From Roseobacter cerasinus (GTDB taxonomy: Bacteria; Pseudomonadota; Alphaproteobacteria; Rhodobacterales; Rhodobacteraceae), in the NCBI RefSeq assembly GCF_009811755.1, contig NZ_BLIV01000009.1, positions 79,319 to 143,318 on the forward strand: a DNA stretch of 64,000 nucleotides. The letters are read 5' to 3'. The notes beneath the pieces were generated by a model. It searched no databases. It was not told the DNA's origin and worked only from the letters and a program-made list of their open reading frames with translations. A program made the position numbers and the translations under genes. This document shows positions 45,807-55,418 of this stretch, in pieces. Position 1 is the first letter of the stretch. Every line of letters starts with the position of its first letter.

Positions 45807-47819
45807 ATGTCCGTCGTTACGGTTGAAATTGAAAACCAGGTTGCTGTTGTCACGATCGACAACCCTCCTGTGAATGCGACATCCACCGCTGTGCGTCAGG
45901 GCCTTTTGGATGCCGTTGCTGATGTGCAAGGTTCCCGTTTGGCGATCTTGAAATGCACCGGACGCACGTTTGTTGCAGGCGGCGACATGAGCGAATTCGA
46001 CCGCCCGACAGAAGAGCCGCATCTGCCTGACGTCATTCAGGCGATTGAAGACAGCGAGACACCTTTTCTGGCGGTCCTTCACGGCACTGTTCTGGGCGGA
46101 GGGCTTGAACTTGCGATGGCTTGCGCGTTTCGGATCGCTGCGCCGGGCACACGGTTTGGATTGCCCGAAGTGAACATGGGGCTCATCCCCGGTGCCGGTG
46201 GAACGCAGCGCGCGCCGCGCTTGTTTGGGTGGGATGCGGCCGTTGACATGGCTTGTTCGGCGAAAATGCTGGATGCTGAAACCGCGCTTTCACTTGGTGC
46301 GATTGACGCGATTTCTGATAATGCCCTCAGCTTGGCTCTTACTTGGGATCAATCACGGCCTTTGCCCGTATCACAACGGGCGGCCCCTGCAGTTGAAGCA
46401 GAATGGCTCCAGGAAAAGCGAAACAAGTTGGTCACTCGAGCCAGGGGCCAAAAGGCGCCCGTTCTGAATTTTGATGCACTTCGATGGGCGCTTAAACCGT
46501 TTGCCGAAAGCCAGCCACGCGAGCGAGAATTGCATCTTGACCTGCGCCAATCGGATGAAAGCAAAGCCTTACGCCACGCCTTTTTCGCCGAACGCCAGGT
46601 CGCAAAACCCAAGGCAATTGAAGGCGGGACAGCAACCGATATTGCGCATGTCGCGGTCGTCGGCGGCGGGCTGATGGGCGCTGGTATTGCGACCAACCTC
46701 CTCTTCTCTGGTTGCAGCGTATGCCTCATCGAACAAAGCCAAGAAGCCGCCTTGGCCGGTCAGGAGCGCGTCAGATCCCTTCTGGACGGTGCACATAGAC
46801 GGGGTAAAATCAGCACTGAAAAGCTAGCGACAGCATGTTCGAAACTGACGTCCACGGCGACCTATTCTGACGCCGCCAATGTCGAACTGGTCATCGAAGC
46901 CGTCTTCGAGGATTTGAGCGTCAAGCAGCAAGTCTTCGAAGAACTTGCAGCGGTCGTAGACGATACGGCTTTGCTCGCGACCAACACGTCATATCTGGAT
47001 CCACGTGACATCTTTGAGGGGATTGCAAACCCAGACCGACTGATTGGCCTGCACTTCTTCTCGCCGGCACATATCATGAAACTGTTGGAAGTTGTCCGGC
47101 TGCCAAACACCTCGGTTGACACGCTGGCAACGGCCTTCGCATTGGCCAAGCGTTTGAAGAAAGTCGCGGTGCTGTCTGACATTTGCGACGGTTTCATCGG
47201 CAATCGCATGCTCGCAGCATATCGCCGAGAGGCTGAGTATTTGCTCGCAGATGGCGCCACGCCCGCGCAGATTGACACAGCGATGCGCGCCTTTGGCATG
47301 GCGATGGGGCCGTTTGAGGCTCAAGACATGTCTGGTCTGCAGATCGCTGAAGCAAATCGGCGCCGTCAGGACTCAACACGCGGCGTCAACGAGCGATACA
47401 TCACAATTTCGGACCGACTTTGCGCCAAAGGTCGCTATGGCCAACGATCCGGCAAAGGCTGGTACGACTATCCCGACGGCCCTAAATCCAAAACGGAATC
47501 GCAGGCCGTTCTGGACATAATTGCAGCCTATGCTCGCGATCAGGGTATCTCGCGCCGCGCGTTCTCGACGCAGGACATTCAAACCCAACTGCTCGCTGTT
47601 CTGGCGAACGAAGGCGCCAAAATCGTTGAGGACGGCATCGCCGAAAACGACGCGGCGGTCGATATGGTCAAGATACATGGCTACGGCTTCCCGCGCTGGA
47701 CAGGCGGGCCGATGCACCATGCAGCCCGAACAGGAACGCAAAAGATCGCCGACACATTAAGAGGCGTGTCGGATCGCAGCCCGGGCTCCTGGAAAATCGC
47801 AAAACGGTATCAAACCTAG
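45807..47819 (+). CDS. fused enoyl-CoA hydratase/3-hydroxyacyl-CoA dehydrogenase
   Basis: Bifunctional enzyme of 670 residues. Residues 1-190 are a crotonase domain (CTGRTFVAGGDMSEF, HGTVLGGGLELAMACAFRIA, GLIPGAGGTQRAPRLFG with the hydratase-type acid region). About residues 285-460 are the NAD-binding dehydrogenase domain (VVGGGLMGAGIATNLLFSGC), then the C-terminal dehydrogenase domain (DGFIGNRMLAAYRREAEYLL and a second half). In this cluster it can supply both PaaF-like hydration and PaaH-like oxidation of dehydroadipyl-CoA; this assignment is by context. First gene of the rightward operon. Confidence 0.9.
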   Translation: MSVVTVEIENQVAVVTIDNPPVNATSTAVRQGLLDAVADVQGSRLAILKCTGRTFVAGGDMSEFDRPTEEPHLPDVIQAIEDSETPFLAVLHGTVLGGGLELAMACAFRIAAPGTRFGLPEVNMGLIPGAGGTQRAPRLFGWDAAVDMACSAKMLDAETALSLGAIDAISDNALSLALTWDQSRPLPVSQRAAPAVEAEWLQEKRNKLVTRARGQKAPVLNFDALRWALKPFAESQPRERELHLDLRQSDESKALRHAFFAERQVAKPKAIEGGTATDIAHVAVVGGGLMGAGIATNLLFSGCSVCLIEQSQEAALAGQERVRSLLDGAHRRGKISTEKLATACSKLTSTATYSDAANVELVIEAVFEDLSVKQQVFEELAAVVDDTALLATNTSYLDPRDIFEGIANPDRLIGLHFFSPAHIMKLLEVVRLPNTSVDTLATAFALAKRLKKVAVLSDICDGFIGNRMLAAYRREAEYLLADGATPAQIDTAMRAFGMAMGPFEAQDMSGLQIAEANRRRQDSTRGVNERYITISDRLCAKGRYGQRSGKGWYDYPDGPKSKTESQAVLDIIAAYARDQGISRRAFSTQDIQTQLLAVLANEGAKIVEDGIAENDAAVDMVKIHGYGFPRWTGGPMHHAARTGTQKIADTLRGVSDRSPGSWKIAKRYQT

Positions 47820-47843
47820 CAACCAACTATTGGGAGGAACTTC

Positions 47844-48857
47844 ATGAAACATCTTTTTAAGTCCGCAAGCATTGCTTTGGCCCTTTCGGCGGGCGCAGCT
47901 TTTGCCGAAGCCGAACATACGCTCGTCATCTCAAGCTGGGCACCGCCAACGCATGGCATCAATGCACAGATGTGGCCGACATTTGTCGATATGATCGAAG
48001 ACGCAACCGACGGCAAAGTCACAGCCGAATTGAAACTGGGCATCGCACCTCCGCCTGCGCAAATGGACATCGTACAGGATGGTGCTGCGGATGTGTCGAT
48101 CATCTTCCACGGCTACCAGCCCGGGCGTTTCGTCACCACAAAGCTGATCGAACTGCCTGGCTATGAAGGTACGGCAGAAGAGGCTTCGGTCGCGTATTGG
48201 CGTGTGTACGAATCTCACCTCAAAGCCGCTGATGAGCATCGTGGCGTCAAAGTCATTGCGATGCACACACACGGGCCTGCGCAACTTCACACCTCGAACG
48301 AGATCACATCGCTTGCGGATGTGTCCGGCCTTAAGGTGCGCATCCCAGGCGGCGTCGGCGGTGATGTTGGCACCGCACTTGGTGCGACCGGCATTCAGGT
48401 CCCTGCCCCGAAAGTGTACGAAACGCTGGCGTCAAACGCTGCGGACGGTGTCGTGATGCCGCTGGAATCCCGCAAGGGGTTCAAACTCACCGAAGTTGCG
48501 CAAAACGTTTACGAATTGCCCGGCGGTCTGTACCGCGGCTCCTTCGCCTTCATCATGAACGAAGACGCCTTTGCCGATCTGCCGGAAGTGTATCAGGCGG
48601 CTTTGGAAGAAAAGGTCTTCGGCGAACCACTCAGCCGGGCACTTGGTGCCATCTGGGATGACATTGACGCCGCAGGCCGCGAAGCCACCGAAAGCGCCGA
48701 AGGGAACGCCATTGTACCTGCATCAGCTGACGACGTCGCCGCGTTCCAAAAGCTGTCCGAGGGCATCATCGCCAACGTTCTGCAAGAAGTTGACGGCGAG
48801 GGTGTCGATGCGAACGCCGCTTACGCGCAGGTCAAAACTGAACTGGCTGGCCAATAA
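47844..48857 (+). CDS. dctP: TRAP transporter substrate-binding protein
   Basis: Periplasmic solute-binding protein of 337 residues after GGGAGG. A signal peptide (ASIALALSAGAAFAEA) is followed by the DctP fold: LVISSWAPPTHGINAQMWPTFVDMI, then LADVSGLKVRIPGGVGGDVGTALG and VYETLASNAADGVVMPLESRKGFKL. The arginine of KVRIPG is the family's carboxylate ligand, so an organic acid is the likely substrate. Genes for both membrane subunits follow. Position among paa genes suggests phenylacetate or a related aromatic acid (inference). Confidence 0.93.
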   Translation: MKHLFKSASIALALSAGAAFAEAEHTLVISSWAPPTHGINAQMWPTFVDMIEDATDGKVTAELKLGIAPPPAQMDIVQDGAADVSIIFHGYQPGRFVTTKLIELPGYEGTAEEASVAYWRVYESHLKAADEHRGVKVIAMHTHGPAQLHTSNEITSLADVSGLKVRIPGGVGGDVGTALGATGIQVPAPKVYETLASNAADGVVMPLESRKGFKLTEVAQNVYELPGGLYRGSFAFIMNEDAFADLPEVYQAALEEKVFGEPLSRALGAIWDDIDAAGREATESAEGNAIVPASADDVAAFQKLSEGIIANVLQEVDGEGVDANAAYAQVKTELAGQ

Positions 48858-48917
48858 ACGCTATGGCTGCGGGTGGCCTCCACCCGCAGCCTTTCCCGAT
48901 TTTGATTGGACCCTGAG

Positions 48918-49391
48918 ATGCTGCGCATTCTTCTACATATCCCTGTTGTGACAGCAGCAGCTGCCTTGTTTTTGCTGATGGTCATGACCTTCTCGGACGT
49001 GATGCTGCGTTCGATGGCAAATGCCCCGATCGAGCAGGCAACGGAACTGACCCGCATCTTCATGGCAATCATCGTCTTTTCCGTCATGCCAATCGTATCC
49101 ACAAGCGGCGCGCATATCGCGGTCGATCTGACAGATGGTTTGTTTGAGAGAGCCGCGCTTACCCGCTTGCGCGATGGCCTCTTGTTTCTGATTTGCGGAG
49201 CGTTGCTCTTCTGGCCCCTGCAACGCGTCTGGGTTCTGGCCGAGCGCGCACGCGATTTTGGCGATGTCACCGAATACCTTTCTATCCCGCAATTTCTCGT
49301 TGGCTGGTTCATTGCCGGATCACTCGCCATCACAATGATCGCGATGATTGGCGTTGGTCTGACCCTCCTCGTCCGAGGAGGGAAATCATGA
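48918..49391 (+). CDS. dctQ: TRAP transporter small permease
   Basis: DctQ-type subunit of 157 residues with four hydrophobic helices (VVTAAAALFLLMVMTFSDVMLRSM, LTRIFMAIIVFSVMPIVS, RDGLLFLICGALLFWPL, FLVGWFIAGSLAITMIAMIGV). The ATG was preferred over a TTG four codons earlier. It overlaps dctM by four bases. Works with dctM and dctP as a sodium-driven secondary importer. Confidence 0.9.
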   Translation: MLRILLHIPVVTAAAALFLLMVMTFSDVMLRSMANAPIEQATELTRIFMAIIVFSVMPIVSTSGAHIAVDLTDGLFERAALTRLRDGLLFLICGALLFWPLQRVWVLAERARDFGDVTEYLSIPQFLVGWFIAGSLAITMIAMIGVGLTLLVRGGKS

Positions 49392-50740
49392 CCGCTGCAC
49401 TGATCGGTTTTGCCCTGGTCCTTGTTCTGGTGCTGTGCCGGATGCCCATCGTGTTTGCCATGGGCCTCGTCGGAACGCTCGGCTTCGCTTTTGAGCGCGG
49501 CGGCAGCGCCTTTGACGCGCGTGGCCTCAAGGCAGCCATGTCCATGGTGGGCCGTCAGGTCACCGATACCGCACAAGACTATGGTCTCTCGGTCATCCCG
49601 CTTTTCATTCTCATGGGTTTGTTCGTGAACAAAGGCGGCATGGCCCGAGAGCTATACGCCGTCTCGAACGCCTTCCTCGGCCATATGCGCGGTGGATTAT
49701 CGATGGCAACCGTCTTGGCGTGTGGCGGGTTTTCTGCCATCTGCGGGTCGTCATTGGCCACCGCCGCCACCATGTCAAAAGTCGCGATGCCCGAAATGCG
49801 GCGCTATGGCTATTCGGACCAACTGTCGACCGCCTCCATCGCTGCAGGTGGAACGCTGGGCATTTTGATCCCACCATCGGTCATCCTTGTGATCTATGGG
49901 CTGCTCACCGAAACCTCGATCGGCAAACTGTTCATGGCCGGCATCATTCCGGGGCTGATCGGCATCCTGCTCTACCTTGCTGCCGCCCGCTGGACGGTTT
50001 GGCGCACGCCCGAGGCCGGCCCGGCGGGCGACCGTGTTGACTGGCCTGCCCGCAGACAGGCTTTGCGCGATGTTTGGGCGGTGCTGGTGCTGTTTTTCCT
50101 GGTCATCGGCGGCCTCTACGGCGTCTTCGATGTTGCCCCCCTGAACCTGACCTTTTCACCCACCGAAGCGGCAGGCATGGGGGCCATGGGAGCCTTCCTG
50201 ATCGCACTTGCGCGAGGTGGCTTGAATTGGACCGGGCTTCTGGAAGTGCTGAAGGAAACAAGTTTCACCACAGCAGGCCTTTTCGCTGTTCTGATTGGTG
50301 CGCAGATCTTTTCCAACTTCGTCAATCTTGCAGGTCTGCCAGATGCGCTGATCGGGTTGGTGACAGCCTATTCGCTGTCGCCGATGACTGTGTTGATGCT
50401 CATCCTCGTGATATACATCATTCTGGGCTGCGTCTTCGAAAGCTTGTCGATGCTGCTTCTGACCGTGCCGATCTTCTTCCCGCTCGTCACCTCGCTTGGC
50501 TTCGATCCCATCTGGTTTGGTATTGTGGTGGTCGTCGTCGTCGAAATCTCGCTGATCACCCCGCCTGTCGGGCTGAATGTGTTCATCCTGAAAGGTGTGG
50601 TCGGCGATGTCACCACCGGCACCATTTTCAAGGGAGTCACACCATTCTGGATTGCAGACCTCCTGCGCCTTGCCCTGATCGTCGCCTTGCCCGCGCTTGT
50701 CCTTTTCCTTCCCAATCACATGGGCGGCCTTGGCCATTGA
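49388..50740 (+). CDS. dctM: TRAP transporter large permease
   Basis: DctM-type subunit of 450 residues with about a dozen helices. Family motifs include VGRQVTDTAQDYGLSVIPLFILMGLFV, GGFSAICGSSLATAATMSKVAMPEMRRYGY, AAGGTLGILIPPSVILVIYGLLTETSIGKLFMAGIIPG, and the later EISLITPPVGLNVFILKGV. It is the ion-coupled translocation subunit of the dctPQM set. The start overlaps the dctQ stop as ATGA. The paaZ gene follows 30 bases later. Confidence 0.95.
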   Translation: MTAALIGFALVLVLVLCRMPIVFAMGLVGTLGFAFERGGSAFDARGLKAAMSMVGRQVTDTAQDYGLSVIPLFILMGLFVNKGGMARELYAVSNAFLGHMRGGLSMATVLACGGFSAICGSSLATAATMSKVAMPEMRRYGYSDQLSTASIAAGGTLGILIPPSVILVIYGLLTETSIGKLFMAGIIPGLIGILLYLAAARWTVWRTPEAGPAGDRVDWPARRQALRDVWAVLVLFFLVIGGLYGVFDVAPLNLTFSPTEAAGMGAMGAFLIALARGGLNWTGLLEVLKETSFTTAGLFAVLIGAQIFSNFVNLAGLPDALIGLVTAYSLSPMTVLMLILVIYIILGCVFESLSMLLLTVPIFFPLVTSLGFDPIWFGIVVVVVVEISLITPPVGLNVFILKGVVGDVTTGTIFKGVTPFWIADLLRLALIVALPALVLFLPNHMGGLGH

Positions 50741-50770
50741 CGCCCCGCGCCCTCAACACCGGAGACACCC

Positions 50771-52801
50771 ATGACACTTCACCAAGTCAATAGTTTCGCT
50801 GCAGGCGAATGGATCAGCCCCGGTTCTGGTGCACGACCAATCGAAAGCGCTGTGACAGGAGACATCATCGCCGAGGCAGGCAACAACGCACTCGACGTCC
50901 AAGCCATGCTGAACCACGCCCGTGCCAAAGGTGGCCCTGCCTTGCGCGCCATGACATTCCACGACCGCGCGCGGATGCTCAAGGCTCTTGCCCTCAAGCT
51001 GGGTGAACACAAAAAAGTGCTTTATGATTTGTCCTTTTCTACGGGCGCCACGCAAGCCGACAACCTGATCGACATTGATGGCGGTATCGGCACGATGTTC
51101 GTCTTCGCCTCCAAAGGTCGCCGGGAAATGCCCGACGCGCATGTCTACCTGGACGGGGAAATCGAGCAGCTCTCACGAAACGGTACCTTCCTGGGCCAAC
51201 ACATCTGCACCTCGCTCCAAGGGGTTGCCGTGCATATCAACGCGTTCAACTTCCCGGTCTGGGGCATGTTGGAGAAACTGGCGCCTACACTGCTTGCCGG
51301 TGTCCCGGCGATTGTGAAGCCTGCAACAGCAACATCCTATGTAACCGAAGCCGCTGTACGCATCATGCTCGACAGCGGCCTCTTGCCAGAAGGTGCCCTG
51401 CAACTTGTATCCGGCGGTTTGGGTGACATGCTGGACCGGCTCACACTGCAGGACGTGGTGAGCTTTACAGGGTCGGCGCAAACCGCGCTCAAACTGCGCT
51501 CAAACCCGCATATGCTCGAAAACTCCATCCGCTTTGTGGCGGAACAGGACAGTCTCAACGCATCCGTCCTTGGCCCGGATGCGGACCCCGGCACGCCCGA
51601 ATTCGAGCTGTTCGTGAAAGAAGTGCAGCGCGAAATGACCACGAAAGCGGGTCAGAAGTGTACCGCCATCCGGCGCATCTTCGCGCCTGAAAACCACGTC
51701 GAAGCCGTGATCGAAGCACTCTCTGCACGGCTCGCCAAAAATGTCATTGGTGATCCCCAACTCGAAGGCACACGTATGGGCGCGCTTGTCTCGAATGGTC
51801 AGAAACGGGACGTACTCGAGAAGGCTGAAATTCTAAGTGCCGAAGCTGAACGCGTCATCGGCAACCCCGACAATTTTGATGTTCTTGGCGCAGATCCCGA
51901 AAAGGGCGCGTTCTTGCCGCCAATGCTCTATCACTGCGCCTCACCAGACGCAGCCATGCGCGTCCACGATACCGAAGCGTTCGGCCCGGTGTCGACCATC
52001 ATGGGTTACAAGGATGCCGACCACGCGATTTCATTGGTCAACCGCGGCGAAGGCTCACTGGTGGCGTCGGTCATCACCCATGACCCGAACGTGGCACGCG
52101 AAATGGCGCTTGGCTCGGCGGCGTTCCATGGTCGGCTCTACTTCAACAACCGCGACAGTATGAAGGAAAGCACCGGACACGGTTCCCCCTTACCCCACAT
52201 GGTCCATGGCGGCCCGGGTCGCGCAGGCGGTGGCGAAGAACTGGGCGGTGTGCGCGGTGTCATGCACTATATGCAACGCACGGCCATTCAAGGCAGCCCT
52301 GACATCCTGACCGCCATAAGCCAAAAATGGGTGCCGGGTGCAGCCGAGATCAAAGGCCCGGCTCACCCTTTCACCCGCACGTTCCACGACCTTCAACTGG
52401 GTGAAACGCTCTATTCGGATCTGCGCGAGATCACGTTGGCGGACATTGAAACCTTCGCCAATTTCACGGGCGACACATTTTATGCCCATATGGATCAAGC
52501 GGCGGCCGAACGGAATCCGTTCTTTCCGGGTCGGGTCGCGCATGGCTATCTGCTGATCAGTTTCGCCGCCGGGATGTTCGTTGAACCCAATGAAGGCCCC
52601 GTACTGGCCAATACTGGCCTCGACAACCTACGCTTTATGAAGCCCGTGGAACCCGGTGAAAGCATCAGAGTGCGCCTCACAGTCAAGAAAAAAACCCGGC
52701 GAAATGATGACTACGGCGAAGTGCGCTGGCACGTCACCCTCACCAACAAAGATGAGGACCTGGTGGCCGAATACGACCTACTGACAATGAATGCCTACTG
52801 A
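50771..52801 (+). CDS. paaZ: oxepin-CoA hydrolase / 3-oxo-5,6-dehydrosuberyl-CoA semialdehyde dehydrogenase
   Basis: Bifunctional ring-opening enzyme of the phenylacetate pathway, 676 residues. The N-terminal aldehyde dehydrogenase domain (residues 1-520) includes [41 protein letters not shown], and the catalytic cysteine in [11 protein letters not shown]. The C-terminal MaoC-type hydratase domain (about 540-676) has [36 protein letters not shown]. The full-length fusion is intact. It is preceded by the TRAP genes and followed by paaX. Confidence 0.96.
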   Translation: MTLHQVNSFAAGEWISPGSGARPIESAVTGDIIAEAGNNALDVQAMLNHARAKGGPALRAMTFHDRARMLKALALKLGEHKKVLYDLSFSTGATQADNLIDIDGGIGTMFVFASKGRREMPDAHVYLDGEIEQLSRNGTFLGQHICTSLQGVAVHINAFNFPVWGMLEKLAPTLLAGVPAIVKPATATSYVTEAAVRIMLDSGLLPEGALQLVSGGLGDMLDRLTLQDVVSFTGSAQTALKLRSNPHMLENSIRFVAEQDSLNASVLGPDADPGTPEFELFVKEVQREMTTKAGQKCTAIRRIFAPENHVEAVIEALSARLAKNVIGDPQLEGTRMGALVSNGQKRDVLEKAEILSAEAERVIGNPDNFDVLGADPEKGAFLPPMLYHCASPDAAMRVHDTEAFGPVSTIMGYKDADHAISLVNRGEGSLVASVITHDPNVAREMALGSAAFHGRLYFNNRDSMKESTGHGSPLPHMVHGGPGRAGGGEELGGVRGVMHYMQRTAIQGSPDILTAISQKWVPGAAEIKGPAHPFTRTFHDLQLGETLYSDLREITLADIETFANFTGDTFYAHMDQAAAERNPFFPGRVAHGYLLISFAAGMFVEPNEGPVLANTGLDNLRFMKPVEPGESIRVRLTVKKKTRRNDDYGEVRWHVTLTNKDEDLVAEYDLLTMNAY

Positions 52802-52816
52802 CATGACATTGGCACC

Positions 52817-52849
52817 CCATGCGCATGAGCTATAAGCTCATGCGCATGG
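52817..52849. promoter_or_regulatory. 33-bp inverted repeat at the paaX start, candidate operator
   Basis: A 15-base arm (52817-52831) and its exact complement (52835-52849) flank ATA. The repeat overlaps the region where paaX begins, and two of its ATG codons are in the paaX frame. It may be a PaaX autoregulatory operator or a hairpin masking the start. Confidence 0.6.
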
Positions 52850-53604
52850 AACGACTTGACTTCAAAGAACTGGCTGTACGCCTGAACAATGGCCAATCGC
52901 CGCGCGTTTGGTCGCTTCTCGTTACGGTCTTTGGTGAGCTGGCGCAGGACAAAGCCGCACAGCTCAGCGGCGAGACACTGCGACAATTCATGGAAATCGT
53001 CGGCATCAAACCCGAGGCGACCCGTGTCGCCCTGCACAGGCTGCGGAAAGATGGTTGGCTGAACAGTCAGAAGGACGGTCGCAGAAGTAACTACTTCCTG
53101 ACAAGCAAGGGTCGTGAGGAAAGTATCAAGGCGTCGCCTCGGATCTATTCGGAAACAGCCCTTGCAGACAAAGCTTGGCTGGTCATGCAAAACGTCGGCG
53201 AGCCGGTTGGTGCGCAAAAGGAGCCAGGGGTCTGGATCACAGGGCACATGCGCCTCACGGGAGTACAGCCTGACGAGCAGGACGCGTTCGTCATTGAATT
53301 GGGTCAGACAAACGAGCTACCCGATTGGATGCGTGGACGGCTCTGCGACGCGAGCTTGCTGGAGCAATCCCGGGCATTGGCCGACACGCTGAAGGACCTC
53401 GACGATTGGTTGGCGCAGGAGCCACAGCTCGACGAATTTCCCCGCGAAGTTTTGCGGGTGTTGGTCGTACACAGTTGGAGACGGATTGCGCTCAAAGCCC
53501 CACGTTTGCCCGACGACCTATTTCTCAAACCATGGGCCGGACCGGACTGTCGTCGCCTTGTATCTCAGATCAGAAAACGCCTGTCCTCGGCTCAGGCCTC
53601 ATAG
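52846..53604 (+). CDS. paaX: PaaX-family transcriptional repressor
   Basis: Regulator of 252 residues of the PaaX family, GntR-like, usually responding to phenylacetyl-CoA. The winged HTH region is GETLRQFMEIVGIKPEATRVALHRLRKDGWLNSQKDGRRSNYFLT, and the C-terminal region has LRVLVVHSWRRIALKAPRLPDDLF, both typical. An ATG at 52819 in the same frame would put the first nine codons inside the inverted repeat, so the later ATG is preferred; neither has a good ribosome site. It is the second regulator of the locus besides paaR. Confidence 0.88.
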   Translation: MERLDFKELAVRLNNGQSPRVWSLLVTVFGELAQDKAAQLSGETLRQFMEIVGIKPEATRVALHRLRKDGWLNSQKDGRRSNYFLTSKGREESIKASPRIYSETALADKAWLVMQNVGEPVGAQKEPGVWITGHMRLTGVQPDEQDAFVIELGQTNELPDWMRGRLCDASLLEQSRALADTLKDLDDWLAQEPQLDEFPREVLRVLVVHSWRRIALKAPRLPDDLFLKPWAGPDCRRLVSQIRKRLSSAQAS

Positions 53605-53751
53605 CCAAGGGATAACGCGTGCCGCGAGGGCGATGGCTGAGAGGAGGATCTTGGAGCAGCGGTCATAGCGGGTTGCCACGCGTCGCCAATCCTTCAGCCG
53701 GGCGAACATAATCTCAATGCGGTTGCGCCTTTTGTAGAGCCGCTTGTCCAT
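53599..53751 (-). pseudogene. IS5-family transposase C-terminal remnant
   Basis: Fifty codons in frame read KRLYKRRNRIEIMFARLKDW, then RRVATRYDRC and SAIALAARVIPWL, the standard C-terminus of IS5/IS427-group transposases. Everything upstream is missing and the sequence switches to IS3-type at about 53752. Its stop abuts the stop of paaX. Confidence 0.85.
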
Positions 53752-53762
53752 TGCCCGGCAGT

Positions 53763-53936
53763 GGATTGAAGCAGGACGCGATCTATCTCGAGGAGATCAA
53801 TGGCAGATTCCAGGCCAGATGTGTCATCAAGCGCTGGATGACCGTCTACAACAGCAAACGAACACATTCCGCGCTTGATCGGCTCACGCCGGACGACGCA
53901 CGTTGGACAGGCCCGGAAGACCTGAAAGCAGCATGA
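53763..53936 (+). pseudogene. IS3-family orfB C-terminal remnant
   Basis: The frame reads AIYLEEINGRFQARCVIKRW then MTVYNSKRTHSALDRLTPDDARW, the end of the IS3-type integrase core (the YN-x-x-R-x-HSAL motif). The N-terminal two-thirds are missing. The sequence after it, to about 53998, looks like an IS3 right end. From there to the coxC start an open stretch without a start codon reads QIDIESILASGAAARQRW; it was not recognised. Confidence 0.8.
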
Positions 53937-54130
53937 AACCCAAACCCCATACACCTTAGCCAAGCCGCAAAACTGTCCAAAAACGTGGGGCCACTTCATA
54001 TTGCGGAACAGATCGACATAGAAAGCATTCTGGCGAGCGGTGCCGCCGCGCGACAGCGCTGGAACCAAGGCTTGGCCAATGCCGTTGGCAAGACGTCGGG
54101 GAGATTGGGGCGCTATCGCAAAATTGTGAG

Positions 54131-55306
54131 ATGAAGAATGTTCCAATGTTTGCCAAGTGTCGTTTTTTTGGTCACTTTGCGGTCATGGAGTTCGTAGACG
54201 TCAGTCACAATAGTTTTCTCGTTGTCATGTCGTGTCTGGTTGCACTGGTCGCGGGCTTTACGGGTCTGTCTTTGACACGTGACCTCGGTTCGAAACCTGA
54301 CTTCGAGAAAAAGGCGTTGATCGCTTTGGCCGCAATCGCCCTTGGTGGCGGGATATGGGCAATGCACTTTGTGGCAATGCTAGGGCTGCAAATGCCGATC
54401 TTGTTTTACTACGATGCCGCGATCACGCTGATCTCGGCACTGACGGCGATCCTGATTGTCGGTGCCGCGCTCATTATTCTGCACTTCACTGTCCGTAACC
54501 GTTTCACGGTGTCCTTGGCTGGAGGGACCATTGGTGTAGGTATTCTCGCCATGCACTACATCGGAATGGCCGGGCTGGAATTATGTCGCGCAGTCTACAC
54601 GCCCGTTGGCGTCGTTGTATCGTCGCTTGCGGCAATTATGCTATGCATTCTTGCCTTTGGCATTGCCTATGGACAAAGAACCAACCGCAATATCTTCCTC
54701 GCCACTCTGTGCTTCGCAATCGCGGTGACGAGCGTACATTTTCTTGCCATGGCCGGGACCAAATTTGTGGCAGTTTCGGATGGCGGCGAGTTTGGCCCCT
54801 TGATGAGCAACGAAACGCTCGCCCTGGGTGTCATCTTTTTCAGCTTCGTCATGTTTGGGGCCTGCCTTTGGGTCGGTGTGACGTATCTTCCCCGGCCAGC
54901 GCAGAACGAGCGGCCCAGTGAGGTCAAAGACACGCCTGATCAGGAACTTCCGCCTCTGCAAATCCCTTGTGAGCGGGATGGCGGCAAAGTGTTCGTATCC
55001 GCCAAGGACGTGGTCTTTGTCCGCGCCGACGCGCATTACACCCAAGTGTATACTGAAGGCGAACGGCTGTTTTGCGTTTGGTCCGTGACCGAGGCCACAA
55101 AGCGACTTGTTCCGCTAGGTTTCCTCCAAACACATCGAAGCTATTTGATGAACCCGTCACACGTTGTCCGTTTTGAACGGACGAAAGACAGCGGACGATG
55201 TTTGTTCGAAAACGCTGAAACTCCCCCGGTGCCTGTCAGCCGCTCCAAGCTCAAGGCAATACAGGATGCGCTGGCGTCGCAGATCGGCGCAGTTCGTGCC
55301 ACCTGA
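54131..55306 (+). CDS. coxC: CoxC, MHYT-LytTR membrane sensor/regulator of CO oxidation
   Basis: Membrane protein of about 391 residues. The N-terminal MHYT sensor domain has seven helices and three copies of the histidine-methionine motif (MHFVAM, MHYIGM, VHFLAM). MHYT is thought to bind copper and to sense CO, O2 or NO. A linker leads to a LytTR DNA-binding domain (GKVFVSAKDVVFVRADAHYTQVYTEGERLFCVW, THRSYLMNPSHV). This is the CoxC/CoxH architecture of Oligotropha. The start is uncertain; an internal ATG at 54185 is equally plausible. It heads the cox cluster on the same strand. Confidence 0.92.
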   Translation: MKNVPMFAKCRFFGHFAVMEFVDVSHNSFLVVMSCLVALVAGFTGLSLTRDLGSKPDFEKKALIALAAIALGGGIWAMHFVAMLGLQMPILFYYDAAITLISALTAILIVGAALIILHFTVRNRFTVSLAGGTIGVGILAMHYIGMAGLELCRAVYTPVGVVVSSLAAIMLCILAFGIAYGQRTNRNIFLATLCFAIAVTSVHFLAMAGTKFVAVSDGGEFGPLMSNETLALGVIFFSFVMFGACLWVGVTYLPRPAQNERPSEVKDTPDQELPPLQIPCERDGGKVFVSAKDVVFVRADAHYTQVYTEGERLFCVWSVTEATKRLVPLGFLQTHRSYLMNPSHVVRFERTKDSGRCLFENAETPPVPVSRSKLKAIQDALASQIGAVRAT

Positions 55307-55418
55307 AGCGCATTTCGTGCAAAATACCCGTTTTTCATTGATTTTCTGAAGCTTCGGCAAACGGGTGTATGCATCCCTCTCCCCCAGCAAGTTGAATCGC
55401 TTTGAGGGAGGAGAGCCG

